Source: Aradus depressus
Lineage: Eukaryota; Arthropoda; Insecta; Hemiptera; Aradidae
NCBI GenBank assembly: GCA_963662175.1
Contig: OY759217.1
Span: forward strand, 6,016,562 to 6,080,561
Length of the DNA stretch: 64,000 bases
Reading direction: 5' to 3'
Position 1 is the stretch's first letter. Each line of letters begins with the position of its first letter. The notes below the pieces were generated by a model that was not told the origin of the DNA, ran no database searches, and saw only the letters and a program-made list of their open reading frames with translations. Shown piece by piece: positions 7,625 to 14,405 of this stretch. Position numbers and translations under genes: made by a program.

Positions 7625-8644
7625 TTAATATATAATATTTGCTTCTCTCAATTCTTCCAATATTGACGCGATTTCATTCGAATGAGGTCCACCTCCTGCT
7701 GCTTCGCTAGCATAGAGCAAGCTTAACCTCGTACAGAGTTCATTGGGATCGTCCCAGCGCTCATATATAGGTCTTGTACAATTCATCCATAAGCCCGAGC
7801 CAGAAAAATGAGATTTTTTTGAACGGGTATGATATTGTCTGGTAGTAGGAGTAAATAATTTTGCAATTATATTTTTATACTTGAAACTTTTATTACCACT
7901 CAAACTTTTAGCTTCACTGAAATGTCTTTTATGAGCATTTGTAACCGTCAGTAGTTCCTTATATATGGCTAAATCCTCATTTTTGTATGTCATAGGTTCT
8001 TTTAAAAACAAAAGTTCATAGAGTCCAGGTGTACCTTCATAAAATTTGTCTTTAATTTCTAAATCATTGTGATCCACTCGAACGCTAGCGTCACCTAACG
8101 TTAACCCACCACTGGGTAGAAAGCGAAGTCCATAGCGAGTGTCAAAGTCCTTTGTATCTCCACTAAGAAATTTTCTAATATATGGGCGCAAAAATGGACC
8201 AATATTGGATGATTCAATCATTCTTTCTACTGCATCTCTGCCTAGCGCAGTCTGAGACAAAAGTTGTGCTTCTTCTACAGGTGTAATAGGAGGTGATGAA
8301 CTTTCAAAGACTTCTTCTTCAAAAGGGACTTCTTCCCTCCTAGGTGTAGTGAATGAAGGAGTATAGAGTTGAGTTTTTGGTTTTCCACTGATTGGTGTGA
8401 TGATTTTTTCTTCTTGCGGATATATTTCAGATTTCTCTATGTTTGGGAATGGTGGAGTCTTGATTATCGATTTGGTAGGTGCTTGTTTCAGAGTTTCCGT
8501 TATTTGTAGCAGTGGTTTTGTAACTGGTTCGAATGTTTTCTCTAGTGACTCATGAGTCTCTAGAGCCCCCTTCTTGAAAGATTTCAACTTTTTTCTCAAA
8601 CCTTTAGAGGTCTTGATAATATCTCGTACTACTGAACGTTTCAT
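7625..8644 (-). CDS. Conserved Polinton protein, DUF8207-like
   Basis: 339 aa. The N-terminus (1-30) is strongly basic (RKKLKSFKKG). A Pro/Ser/Glu-rich linker (about 55-125) follows, then a conserved core: YGLRF, LGDASV, the TPGLYELL box and a YKELL..TNA segment (about 165-240). Near the C-terminus are a GSG hinge, a DPNEL.TRL.LL motif, an AAGGG stretch and a final NEIASILEELREANII helix. I know this combination from arthropod mobile-element proteins annotated as DUF8207; its function is not established. The position between ATPase and RING genes and the basic N-terminus would suit a virion DNA-associated or scaffold protein, which is only inference. Confidence 0.7.
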   Translation of the reverse strand: MKRSVVRDIIKTSKGLRKKLKSFKKGALETHESLEKTFEPVTKPLLQITETLKQAPTKSIIKTPPFPNIEKSEIYPQEEKIITPISGKPKTQLYTPSFTTPRREEVPFEEEVFESSSPPITPVEEAQLLSQTALGRDAVERMIESSNIGPFLRPYIRKFLSGDTKDFDTRYGLRFLPSGGLTLGDASVRVDHNDLEIKDKFYEGTPGLYELLFLKEPMTYKNEDLAIYKELLTVTNAHKRHFSEAKSLSGNKSFKYKNIIAKLFTPTTRQYHTRSKKSHFSGSGLWMNCTRPIYERWDDPNELCTRLSLLYASEAAGGGPHSNEIASILEELREANIIY

Positions 8645-8648
8645 TTTA

Positions 8649-8682
8649 AACTGAGCTGCTGCGGTACACTTACATCAATATA
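8649..8682 (-). promoter_or_regulatory. Core promoter of DUF8207-like gene
   Basis: On the minus strand, TATATTG (8682-8676) lies in the final codons of the ATPase gene, and the exact initiator TCAGTT (8654-8649, A at 8652) follows 30 nt later. The ATG is only about 7 nt further on. Confidence 0.65.
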
Positions 8683-9353
8683 AAGGTGTCAAAGCCCTGT
8701 CGGTACCTCCCCTTGTCTGCCTCTCGAGTTTTATCAAGGACAAAGAACCCATAGGGGTCACTGTCCCAACATAGTGCACACATCTTTTGAAACATACCAA
8801 ATGTAACATCTGTCGAACTAACGTGATCCTGATAAATATGTTTTAAATTTAACAAATTTTGTCTGAAAAGTATTAAAAAATTTGCATTGTCTCTAATTAA
8901 GTGCTTTGGTATATGCGCATATGTCTGCCCAATGTAAATAGGGAATATAGACTTGTGTCGTCCCATACTAAAATACTTTCTTATTATATTATGGTTATCG
9001 AGGCTAATATCATCAAAAATAAAAGCAGAATTAGGTTTTGCATCTTCCAGCTGTATCACACTTTCGGAATCATCAAAAGTGTAATATCCTATTTCGGGAA
9101 CCGTGTCCATTACCTTTTTTAAATAGGTGTATTTCGCCTGTGATAAAGATCGAGAGTAAATGTAGAGATTTTCGAAACAAAGTCCATTTTCATCAAGAAG
9201 GAGGCTAATGACCAAATTGGTTTTCCCCGATCCTGTAGCTCCACAAACAATGATTAAAGGGTTTGGTGGTAAAAGTCTTATTGTTTCATCTTTTTCCTGG
9301 TGAGGAAGAAGGTCAACAACTTTCAGTTGTAAAGGTTGAGGCTCCAAATGCAT
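8670..9353 (-). CDS. ATP: DNA packaging ATPase (FtsK/HerA-A32-like)
   Basis: 227 aa from the preferred start. Walker A GATGSGKT at residues 38-45 and Walker B AFIFDD at 110-115, followed by an IGQTYAHIP sensor-like segment. This is the usual Polinton/adintovirus packaging ATPase, which drives genome entry into the capsid. The frame is open upstream to an ATG at 9416, but a TATATATA box and TCATTT initiator on this strand place transcription start near 9363, inside that extension, so I take the ATG at 9353. It heads the leftward block and is divergent from the PLA2-like gene across 69 bp. Confidence 0.9.
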   Translation of the reverse strand: MHLEPQPLQLKVVDLLPHQEKDETIRLLPPNPLIIVCGATGSGKTNLVISLLLDENGLCFENLYIYSRSLSQAKYTYLKKVMDTVPEIGYYTFDDSESVIQLEDAKPNSAFIFDDISLDNHNIIRKYFSMGRHKSIFPIYIGQTYAHIPKHLIRDNANFLILFRQNLLNLKHIYQDHVSSTDVTFGMFQKMCALCWDSDPYGFFVLDKTREADKGRYRQGFDTFILM

Positions 9354-9359
9354 TTCGGT

Positions 9360-9422
9360 AAATGATACCTTTAGTGAAACCGCTGTATATATAAATTGAG
9401 AGCATGATCCTTTCATTTCAGT
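9360..9422. promoter_or_regulatory. Bidirectional promoter sharing one palindromic TATA box
   Basis: TATATATA at 9386-9393 reads the same on both strands. Leftward, TCATTT (9365-9360, A at 9363) lies 30 nt away. Rightward, TCATTT (9413-9418, A at 9415) lies 29 nt away, with TCAGT overlapping it at 9418-9422. Both flanking ATGs (9353 on minus, 9423 on plus) fall within about 10 nt of the predicted starts, so the leaders would be very short. Confidence 0.65.
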
Positions 9423-10160
9423 ATGAAACGAAAGATAGGAGGCAGTGTAGTAAACGCTCTAATCAACAAGCTACCATTTGAAGCACACATTCCAGGATAT
9501 AATTATTGTGGACCCGGCACCAAGTTACAAGATCGCTTAGCTCGAGGTGATACGGGTATTAATCCTTTAGACGAAGCCTGTCGTGAACACGATATTTCCT
9601 ATTCAAAAACTAATAATTTATCTCAGAGACACGCAGCAGACAGAATCTTAGCAGATAAAGCTTGGGAGAGAGTCAGATCTAAGGACGCAAAGTGGGGGGA
9701 GAAGGCAGCTGCTTGGACTATAACAAATACCATGAAGGCTAAAGTCAAAATGGGGTCTGGACTTCGAGGATCCTTTGGAAAACTTATAAAAGCTGCACGA
9801 GTAGGTCGTCATTTACCTATTGATAGGGCTTCTGCTTTATCATTGAAAAAAGCAAAACGGTATTTGCAAAAATGGAAAATAACAAAAACGCCGAGGATGC
9901 TCCCTTTGCCTAAAACCGGTGGGGTATTACCATTTCTCGTACCACTATTTGCAGGATTATCTGCTCTCGGTAGCTTAGCAGGTGGTGCGTCAGCTATAGC
10001 AAAAACTGTAAGCGATGTCCAAAATGCAAAGGCTAAATTGGAAGAGATGAAAAGACATAATAGGACAATTGAAGGACAAAAAATAGGTCAAGGACTTTAC
10101 GTAAGACCATACAGAAACGGATACGGATTATACGTGAGACCATATAAAAATCAGATGTGA
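9423..10160 (+). CDS. PLA2-domain virion protein
   Basis: 245 aa. Residues about 22-75 form a parvovirus-type phospholipase A2 module: calcium loop YCGPG (28-32), then D50-E-A-C and the catalytic pair H56-D57 with Y60. Such domains in virion proteins breach endosomal membranes during entry. A basic middle region is followed by a hydrophobic Gly/Ala-rich segment (about 168-193: LPFLVPLFAGL, SLAGGASAIA), a short helix, and two copies of a GLYVRPY motif at the C-terminus. The hydrophobic part could be membrane-active, as in adenovirus cement or core proteins; that is inference. The reading frame continues past the TGA directly into protease sequence. Confidence 0.85.
   Translation: MKRKIGGSVVNALINKLPFEAHIPGYNYCGPGTKLQDRLARGDTGINPLDEACREHDISYSKTNNLSQRHAADRILADKAWERVRSKDAKWGEKAAAWTITNTMKAKVKMGSGLRGSFGKLIKAARVGRHLPIDRASALSLKKAKRYLQKWKITKTPRMLPLPKTGGVLPFLVPLFAGLSALGSLAGGASAIAKTVSDVQNAKAKLEEMKRHNRTIEGQKIGQGLYVRPYRNGYGLYVRPYKNQM
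10143..10150 (+). promoter_or_regulatory. Possible TATA box before protease gene
   Basis: TATAAAAA lies within the last codons of the PLA2-like gene. A start about 30 nt downstream would fall near 10173, but no good initiator is visible there. Between it and the first in-frame protease ATG are two out-of-frame ATGs, one forming ATG-TAG at about 10183. Confidence 0.35.
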
Positions 10161-10235
10161 CTTCCAAATAGAGCTCTTACAAATGTAGATCTTGAAAAAT
10201 ATGCTAAAAACTTGTGTCATTTCAGAGGTGTCTTT

Positions 10236-10514
10236 ATGAAGGACACCTTACCGAGGACACCAAAAAAATATGAATCGGGCATTGTGAACCTTAATAGAGT
10301 CAGTGAACCCGGCTCACATTGGGTCTGCTATGTAAAGCGTGACAATAAAATAAAGTATTTCGACTCGTATGGTAATCTACCACCTCCACTCGAAATACTC
10401 AAATACCTGAAAGGATGCTCAATTGAATACAATCGAAACCGGTATCAGGATTGGAACACTCCATATTGTGGACACTTATGTATTCAGTTCCTTTATATTG
10501 AAAACTTGTGTTAG
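10236..10514 (+). CDS. PRO: Adenain-like cysteine protease
   Basis: Cleaves capsid precursors during virion maturation (family role, by homology to adenovirus protease). From the ATG at 10236 it is 92 aa and contains the full active site: H28 (GSHWV), D43 (YFDSYGN), Q71 and C78 (PYCGHLC), with the Q-to-C spacing of seven as in adenain. However, protease-like sequence (LPNRALTN ... FRGVFM) is open from 10161, right after the TGA of the PLA2 gene, with no ATG of its own. The true product could start at 10236, arise by UGA readthrough, or use a non-ATG start (TTG at 10212). The stop TAG at 10512-10514 is followed closely by the minor capsid gene. Confidence 0.85.
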   Translation: MKDTLPRTPKKYESGIVNLNRVSEPGSHWVCYVKRDNKIKYFDSYGNLPPPLEILKYLKGCSIEYNRNRYQDWNTPYCGHLCIQFLYIENLC

Positions 10515-10528
10515 TCTTAGATGCAGTC
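10494..10528 (+). promoter_or_regulatory. Core promoter of minor capsid gene
   Basis: TATATTG at 10494-10500, inside the end of the protease gene, with an initiator-like GCAGTC 31 nt downstream (A at 10525). The capsid ATG at 10529 would be only 4 nt from the start site. Confidence 0.45.
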
Positions 10529-11242
10529 ATGAGTTATACCTTTACCCTTACGGGCACTGAGAACGTATTAAGTGCAGACATTTTTCCTACAATAGACCTA
10601 TCAAATGGAGAGTACTCGATTGGGCTTTTAGGTTTTACAACATATAATTCTATTCCCAACATTATTGATGGTGAGAATGATATGTTTTATTTTGGTGATG
10701 AAAAAATTAAAATACCGATGGGGACATATGAGTTGGAAGCACTTGGGGATTATTTACAAGAACAGATGATGTTTAGAAGAAAAGGCGATCATGTTATAAT
10801 CCGAGCTAATAATAATACATTAAAATCAGAATTACGGTGTACAAAAACTGTATATTTTAATAGAAAAAATTCTATTGGACCCTTATTGGGATGGGATGAC
10901 AGCTTGGATGAAGATAAGCGTACCTTACACCCCGGAGATGGCTATCATACCTCACCAGGGATCGTAAACATGGTTAAAGTCAATACAATTGCTATTGAAT
11001 GTAATATAGTTTACGGTGCATATCGAAATGGAAAACCGGTTCACACATTGTATGAATTCTATCCAACTGTCGAGGCAGGGTACAAAATTGTCGAAACACC
11101 ATCACCCATTGTATATTTAGGAGTTAGCACAAAATCCGTTGACAACATTACATTACGGATAGTAGACCAAGACGGTCATCCAATCAACTTTAGAAACGAA
11201 ACTATAACGATACACCTACATATAAAGAAGAATGGCGATTGA
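10529..11242 (+). CDS. Minor capsid (penton-like) protein
   Basis: 237 aa from ATG 10529. The upstream in-frame GTG at 10508 is not needed. The sequence is beta-rich without membrane segments: MSYTFTLTG at the start, IDLSNGEYSIGLLGF, an internal FNRKNSIGPLLGW, a GPVHTLYEF-like stretch (GKPVHTLYEF), and a final IVDQDG.PINFRNE.ITI.L.IKK. This pattern, immediately upstream of the double-jelly-roll capsid gene, is that of the single-jelly-roll penton protein of Polintons, which would occupy the icosahedral vertices. Its last 11 bp overlap the next small ORF. Confidence 0.85.
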   Translation: MSYTFTLTGTENVLSADIFPTIDLSNGEYSIGLLGFTTYNSIPNIIDGENDMFYFGDEKIKIPMGTYELEALGDYLQEQMMFRRKGDHVIIRANNNTLKSELRCTKTVYFNRKNSIGPLLGWDDSLDEDKRTLHPGDGYHTSPGIVNMVKVNTIAIECNIVYGAYRNGKPVHTLYEFYPTVEAGYKIVETPSPIVYLGVSTKSVDNITLRIVDQDGHPINFRNETITIHLHIKKNGD

Positions 11243-11372
11243 CTTTAGACCTCGGTATATAAGTATTCGACCACATCCAAGACCCATTAGTACGAGACCG
11301 TACATGAGACACTTGACACCAGGCAACATTCGATTTTTGAAAAGTTTAGGCTTGAAAGTGAAACGACAATGA
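11232..11372 (+). CDS. Small basic ORF between the two capsid genes
   Basis: 46 codons, overlapping the minor capsid gene by 11 bp at the front. Its TGA overlaps the ATG of the major capsid gene (ATGA). The product is strongly basic (Arg/Lys about one quarter), Pro-rich in the first half (RPRYISIRPHPRPIS) and ends in a predicted helix (IRFLKSLGLKVKR). I believe similar short basic ORFs lie at this place in other Polintons. A DNA-condensing core peptide like adenovirus pX would fit, but that is inference. The tight overlaps on both sides argue for a real gene, coupled translationally or made by leaky scanning. Confidence 0.55.
   Translation: MAIDFRPRYISIRPHPRPISTRPYMRHLTPGNIRFLKSLGLKVKRQ
11256..11290 (+). 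promoter_or_regulatory. Candidate promoter of major capsid gene
   Basis: TATATAAG at 11256-11263 with an initiator-like CCATTA 30 nt on (A at 11286). Both lie within the small basic ORF. A transcript from here would lack that ORF's first ATG and reach the capsid ATG at 11369 after about 83 nt. Confidence 0.4.
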
Positions 11373-12586
11373 ATGACATTTTAGATATTACAGAGGACGT
11401 TCGGTTTGATGATAGTATCACTCAGCTACAGTTCCACACTTACAACCCATTTAATTCTACAAATTTAAAGAATTCTGATGAGATTCGAATCCCTATTCAC
11501 CAGCAAGATTTGTATATATTACCATGTGCTAGTTATCTTTATTTGGAAGGCTCTATTCAGAAGGAGGGTGCTGATAAAAGAATGACTACATCGAGTGCAA
11601 AATTGTCAAATAATGCCTTTGCATTTATGTTTGATGAAATTCGCTATGAATTGAATGGAGTGGAAATTGATAAAGTCCGAAATCCAGGAATTGTGAGTAC
11701 TCTAAAAGGGTATGTCTCTTTATCACCTAACCAAGTGAGTGGGTTAGGCAATGCAGGATGGATGATGCCGAAGAAAGATGGAGCTATTTCAATAGATAAA
11801 GACGGTCATTTTAATGTATGTCTCCCCCTCAGCACTCTTATTGGTTTCCTCGAAACTTTCAAAAAAGTGATAATCAATTCAAAGCATGAACTGTGTCTTA
11901 TCCGTGCAAAGAGCGACGCTAATTCGATTTTGGAAGACAAGGTACAACTTACACTAAACAAGGTAAATTGGAGAGTCCCTCATATTAAAGTATCTGATGA
12001 ACACCGACTACGACTATTGAGAATATTAGACAGAGATCAGACACTCACTATCCCTTTCCGCTCATGGGAGTTGTCGGAATACCCTGCCTTACCGGAAAAC
12101 ACACAAAATACATGGAGTGTCAAGACTAGTTCAGCTCTAGAAAAACCCCGATATATAATCGTAGCCTTTCAGACAGACAGAGTCGACAATAAGTTAAAAG
12201 ATACCAGTCAATTTGACGCTTGTAACTTGTCCAATGTTAAACTATTTTTGAATAGTGAGATGTTCCCATACGATGATTTAAACCTTGATTTCAATAAGGG
12301 TCGATATGCTGTTCTCTATGATATGTACCAAAGATTTCAAATGAGCTACTATGCTAAGGATCATAGTGAACCCCTACTGTCGAGAAAGGACTTTGGTGAA
12401 ATCGCCCCCATGATAGTTCTTGATGTATCACGTCAGGAAGACACATTGAAGGTAGCTACGGTCGACATTCGTTTAGATCTTCATGCAACCCAACCGTTTC
12501 CACCTCATACTCGAGCTTACTGCCTTTTAATTCACGATAAATTAATTGAATTGAATCCTCTTAGTGGTCTTGTAAGGAAGCTATAA
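11369..12586 (+). CDS. MCP: Major capsid protein, double jelly-roll
   Basis: 405 aa. Conserved elements of the Polinton double-jelly-roll capsid protein are visible: an N-terminal FDDSITQLQFHTYNPF stretch, a LYILPCASYLYLEG strand, the FAFMFDEIRYELNGVEID block at about 85-103, a NPGI.STLKGYVS segment, and a second barrel beginning near residue 205 with SWELSEYPALP. The C-terminal half keeps a CNLSNVKLFLNSE..PYDDLNLDF strand pair. The protein would form the trimeric pseudo-hexameric capsomers. The frame is intact, so the element retains a potentially functional capsid gene. The stop TAA is embedded in the TATA box of the following gene. Confidence 0.9.
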   Translation: MNDILDITEDVRFDDSITQLQFHTYNPFNSTNLKNSDEIRIPIHQQDLYILPCASYLYLEGSIQKEGADKRMTTSSAKLSNNAFAFMFDEIRYELNGVEIDKVRNPGIVSTLKGYVSLSPNQVSGLGNAGWMMPKKDGAISIDKDGHFNVCLPLSTLIGFLETFKKVIINSKHELCLIRAKSDANSILEDKVQLTLNKVNWRVPHIKVSDEHRLRLLRILDRDQTLTIPFRSWELSEYPALPENTQNTWSVKTSSALEKPRYIIVAFQTDRVDNKLKDTSQFDACNLSNVKLFLNSEMFPYDDLNLDFNKGRYAVLYDMYQRFQMSYYAKDHSEPLLSRKDFGEIAPMIVLDVSRQEDTLKVATVDIRLDLHATQPFPPHTRAYCLLIHDKLIELNPLSGLVRKL

Positions 12587-12617
12587 AATGAGTGTGTGTA
12601 AGATGAGGATCATCATT
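12582..12617 (+). promoter_or_regulatory. Core promoter of the 222-aa gene, overlapping the capsid stop
   Basis: TATAAAA at 12582-12588 contains the major capsid TAA stop (12584-12586). TCATCATTA lies about 30-33 nt downstream (A at 12612 or 12615). The next ATG is 12637. Confidence 0.55.
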
Positions 12618-12636
12618 AGATTTCTAACCCTCAAAC

Positions 12637-13305
12637 ATGGAACACCAGTTCGCGATTGTGGATTTTCAAGGTTTTCAAGGGGAAGGTGGCTTTATTGTGA
12701 AGGAGTTGACAGTTCTCACTCACAGTCAGTCACTCCACTGGTTTTTTCTCCCTCCTCAAAATGTTGATGAATCTGATAGTCGTGTGAATCTATGGGTTAA
12801 AAAACACATTCACAATATTCCATGGTGCTATGGAGATACAGAATATTCACGTCTGGAAGAACTCTTATGTACTTCAACTGCTTCATGTAAATTTATTTGG
12901 GCGAAAGGACTAGAAAAATGTACATTTCTTGAAAATATTGTTAAAAAACCAGTTTATGATCTGCTCGACTATGGGTGTCCGAATTTGAAAAAGTTACCCC
13001 CACATGAGACTACCTGTCATTTTCATGGAGGAACCTCTTATACTTGTTCACTTAATCAAGCCTTCAAGTTGGAGGAGTGGATAAGTAAACACCCATCCAA
13101 GACAGATTTGTACAATGAAGAGGTTCGCCAAAAAACCTTTCGTAAATCTAATAAAGTGTTGGCATTTCATGGCTTTGTAAGACATTTGAATAATACTGCA
13201 ATGTGTGTATATTGCAAGCTAAAATGTGATATAGATCAGACGGTATGCCCACACATGTACCATAAAAGACACAGCCCCCGATGTTACTGGTTTAGTCAGT
13301 GCTAG
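12637..13305 (+). CDS. Conserved mobile-element protein of unknown function, 222 aa
   Basis: Opens with FAIVDFQGF and FIVKELTVL. A region with H.HNIPWCYGD, then FIWAKGLEK and a LLDYGCPNLKKLP segment, follows. The C-terminal 35 residues are Cys/His-rich (CVYCK, CPHMYHKRH), probably metal binding. I have seen this D.QGF ... KG.EK arrangement in arthropod mobile elements but know no tested function. The alternation of D, E, D and H is faintly like a DEDD exonuclease, but the first motif lacks the usual acidic partner, so I make no functional call. It ends 1 bp before the next ATG. Confidence 0.65.
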   Translation: MEHQFAIVDFQGFQGEGGFIVKELTVLTHSQSLHWFFLPPQNVDESDSRVNLWVKKHIHNIPWCYGDTEYSRLEELLCTSTASCKFIWAKGLEKCTFLENIVKKPVYDLLDYGCPNLKKLPPHETTCHFHGGTSYTCSLNQAFKLEEWISKHPSKTDLYNEEVRQKTFRKSNKVLAFHGFVRHLNNTAMCVYCKLKCDIDQTVCPHMYHKRHSPRCYWFSQC

Positions 13306-13306
13306 A

Positions 13307-13567
13307 ATGGATCAAGCTTTGGAAAAACTTTCTCAAACTAATATCTGGAATATGGATCCGGTACATCTTCAAAACTTACCACCTGCATTACTGCTTCATC
13401 TCTATGACTATGCAATTGAATATTTATGGGACAACCTACCTGAAGAGTGGCGTGAGGATCCAAGATTCCAATTGTGTCGTCGATGCAACCATCACTTCAA
13501 TACATCTCATGATCAAATCGATGGTCCACCACCGATGAAGAAAAATTGTACTTATTGTGTAAAATAA
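13307..13567 (+). CDS. Small zinc-ribbon protein, 86 aa
   Basis: Starts 1 bp after the TAG of the preceding gene (TAG-A-ATG), so the two are probably translated as a pair. The N-terminal half is helical and Leu/Pro-rich (LQNLPPALLLHLYDYAIEYLW). The C-terminal third has C57-x2-C60 and C81-x2-C84, with H62, H63 and H68 between, a zinc-ribbon layout. AATAAA lies at 13575-13580, just past the stop. Function is unknown; it could be a partner or regulator of the 222-aa protein. A second open frame in another register over the same bases (13299-13538) lacks any motif and is a shadow. Confidence 0.65.
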   Translation: MDQALEKLSQTNIWNMDPVHLQNLPPALLLHLYDYAIEYLWDNLPEEWREDPRFQLCRRCNHHFNTSHDQIDGPPPMKKNCTYCVK

Positions 13568-13675
13568 TGTTGATAATAAATTTAAATTCAACCATATTTT
13601 TTTTCTTTTTTTTAAAAAACCCTCAAAAGTTGTAAAAATAATAGGAAATAAGAAAATAAACAAGTATGATTATAA

Positions 13676-14224
13676 TCATTTATTCATAAATAATGCATAC
13701 ATTTCATTCCAGTCTACAGTGTTTAAATTCACTATAGACTCTTCAGTTGATGTTGGTAATGAAAAAAATTCAAAGCATTTTGATATTACTGATAGTAAAA
13801 GTTTTAAAGAATAGTCTATTTTCTCACAAGACTTGAGCATAAATAACACTTCACTTTTATTGAGCTTGATTTCCGGCTGAGACGACACCGACATGTAAGG
13901 AGAAGGACTATTCAGACACATTGTGACCCATGGGTATGAATTTGATATACTCACACTTCGATTTCTTCCAGTGAGTCCAAATTTGAATACTATGTTGCGT
14001 ATTCGAAGTGAGTCTTGGAGAGGTCTTTTTCTTCCTTTGGGGTTGATGTAGTTTTGAATAGGTCCTATGTTGGTGGAGAGTCCTGTCCAATCTGCCGTGT
14101 CCAAATAAATTGATACCTTCTTGTGGCAAAATACCACTACTGGTGACTGGTTGAGAAGTCCTACCTTGATGACCTTGGTCTTGGACTTGTTGAGAGCAAA
14201 CTCTGTCACTAGATACAACTCCAT
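13676..14224 (-). CDS. Unknown 182-aa protein on the opposite strand
   Basis: Convergent with the zinc-ribbon gene and divergent from the polymerase gene, with about 180 bp to the polymerase ATG. The sequence has a beta-rich N-terminal half (KTKVIKVGLLNQSPVVVF, VSIYLDTADWTGL, RIRNIVFKFG) and a helical C-terminal half (LKSCEKIDYSLKLLLSVISK). It has no transmembrane segment or clear catalytic motif. AATAAA on this strand overlaps the last codons (MNK then TGA). I recognise the general pattern from arthropod Polintons without a known function; the beta half could bind nucleic acid. That it is a gene is inferred from length and context. Confidence 0.6.
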   Translation of the reverse strand: MELYLVTEFALNKSKTKVIKVGLLNQSPVVVFCHKKVSIYLDTADWTGLSTNIGPIQNYINPKGRKRPLQDSLRIRNIVFKFGLTGRNRSVSISNSYPWVTMCLNSPSPYMSVSSQPEIKLNKSEVLFMLKSCEKIDYSLKLLLSVISKCFEFFSLPTSTEESIVNLNTVDWNEMYALFMNK

Positions 14225-14405
14225 TGCGACAACTGGTCTCTCTACATTTTTTCACATCATATCATCTTCTTACCCCCACCTAGTTCCCCCCTCTCTGGTC
14301 TTTTTAAAAACCTGTTTTCATGAGCGGGTTCACAATCTTTTCTCACAATTGTTTTTGTTTTATTTTGATTATATATAGGCAGACTCCTCCTTGGACTATT
14401 ACAAC
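14225..14405. promoter_or_regulatory. Divergent intergenic region before polymerase gene
   Basis: On the plus strand TATATATA (14370-14377) precedes the polymerase ATG at 14406 by 36 nt. The expected start falls in CTATTAC, a weak initiator. No convincing initiator was found for the minus-strand gene. Confidence 0.45.

Noticed and set aside
9354..9416. N-terminal extension of the packaging ATPase to the ATG at 9416
   Set aside because: The promoter elements on that strand lie inside the extension and predict transcription starting downstream of it.
13908..14378. Open frames overlapping the 182-aa gene and the region before the polymerase
   Set aside because: Low-complexity shadows of the minus-strand gene and divergent promoter region.
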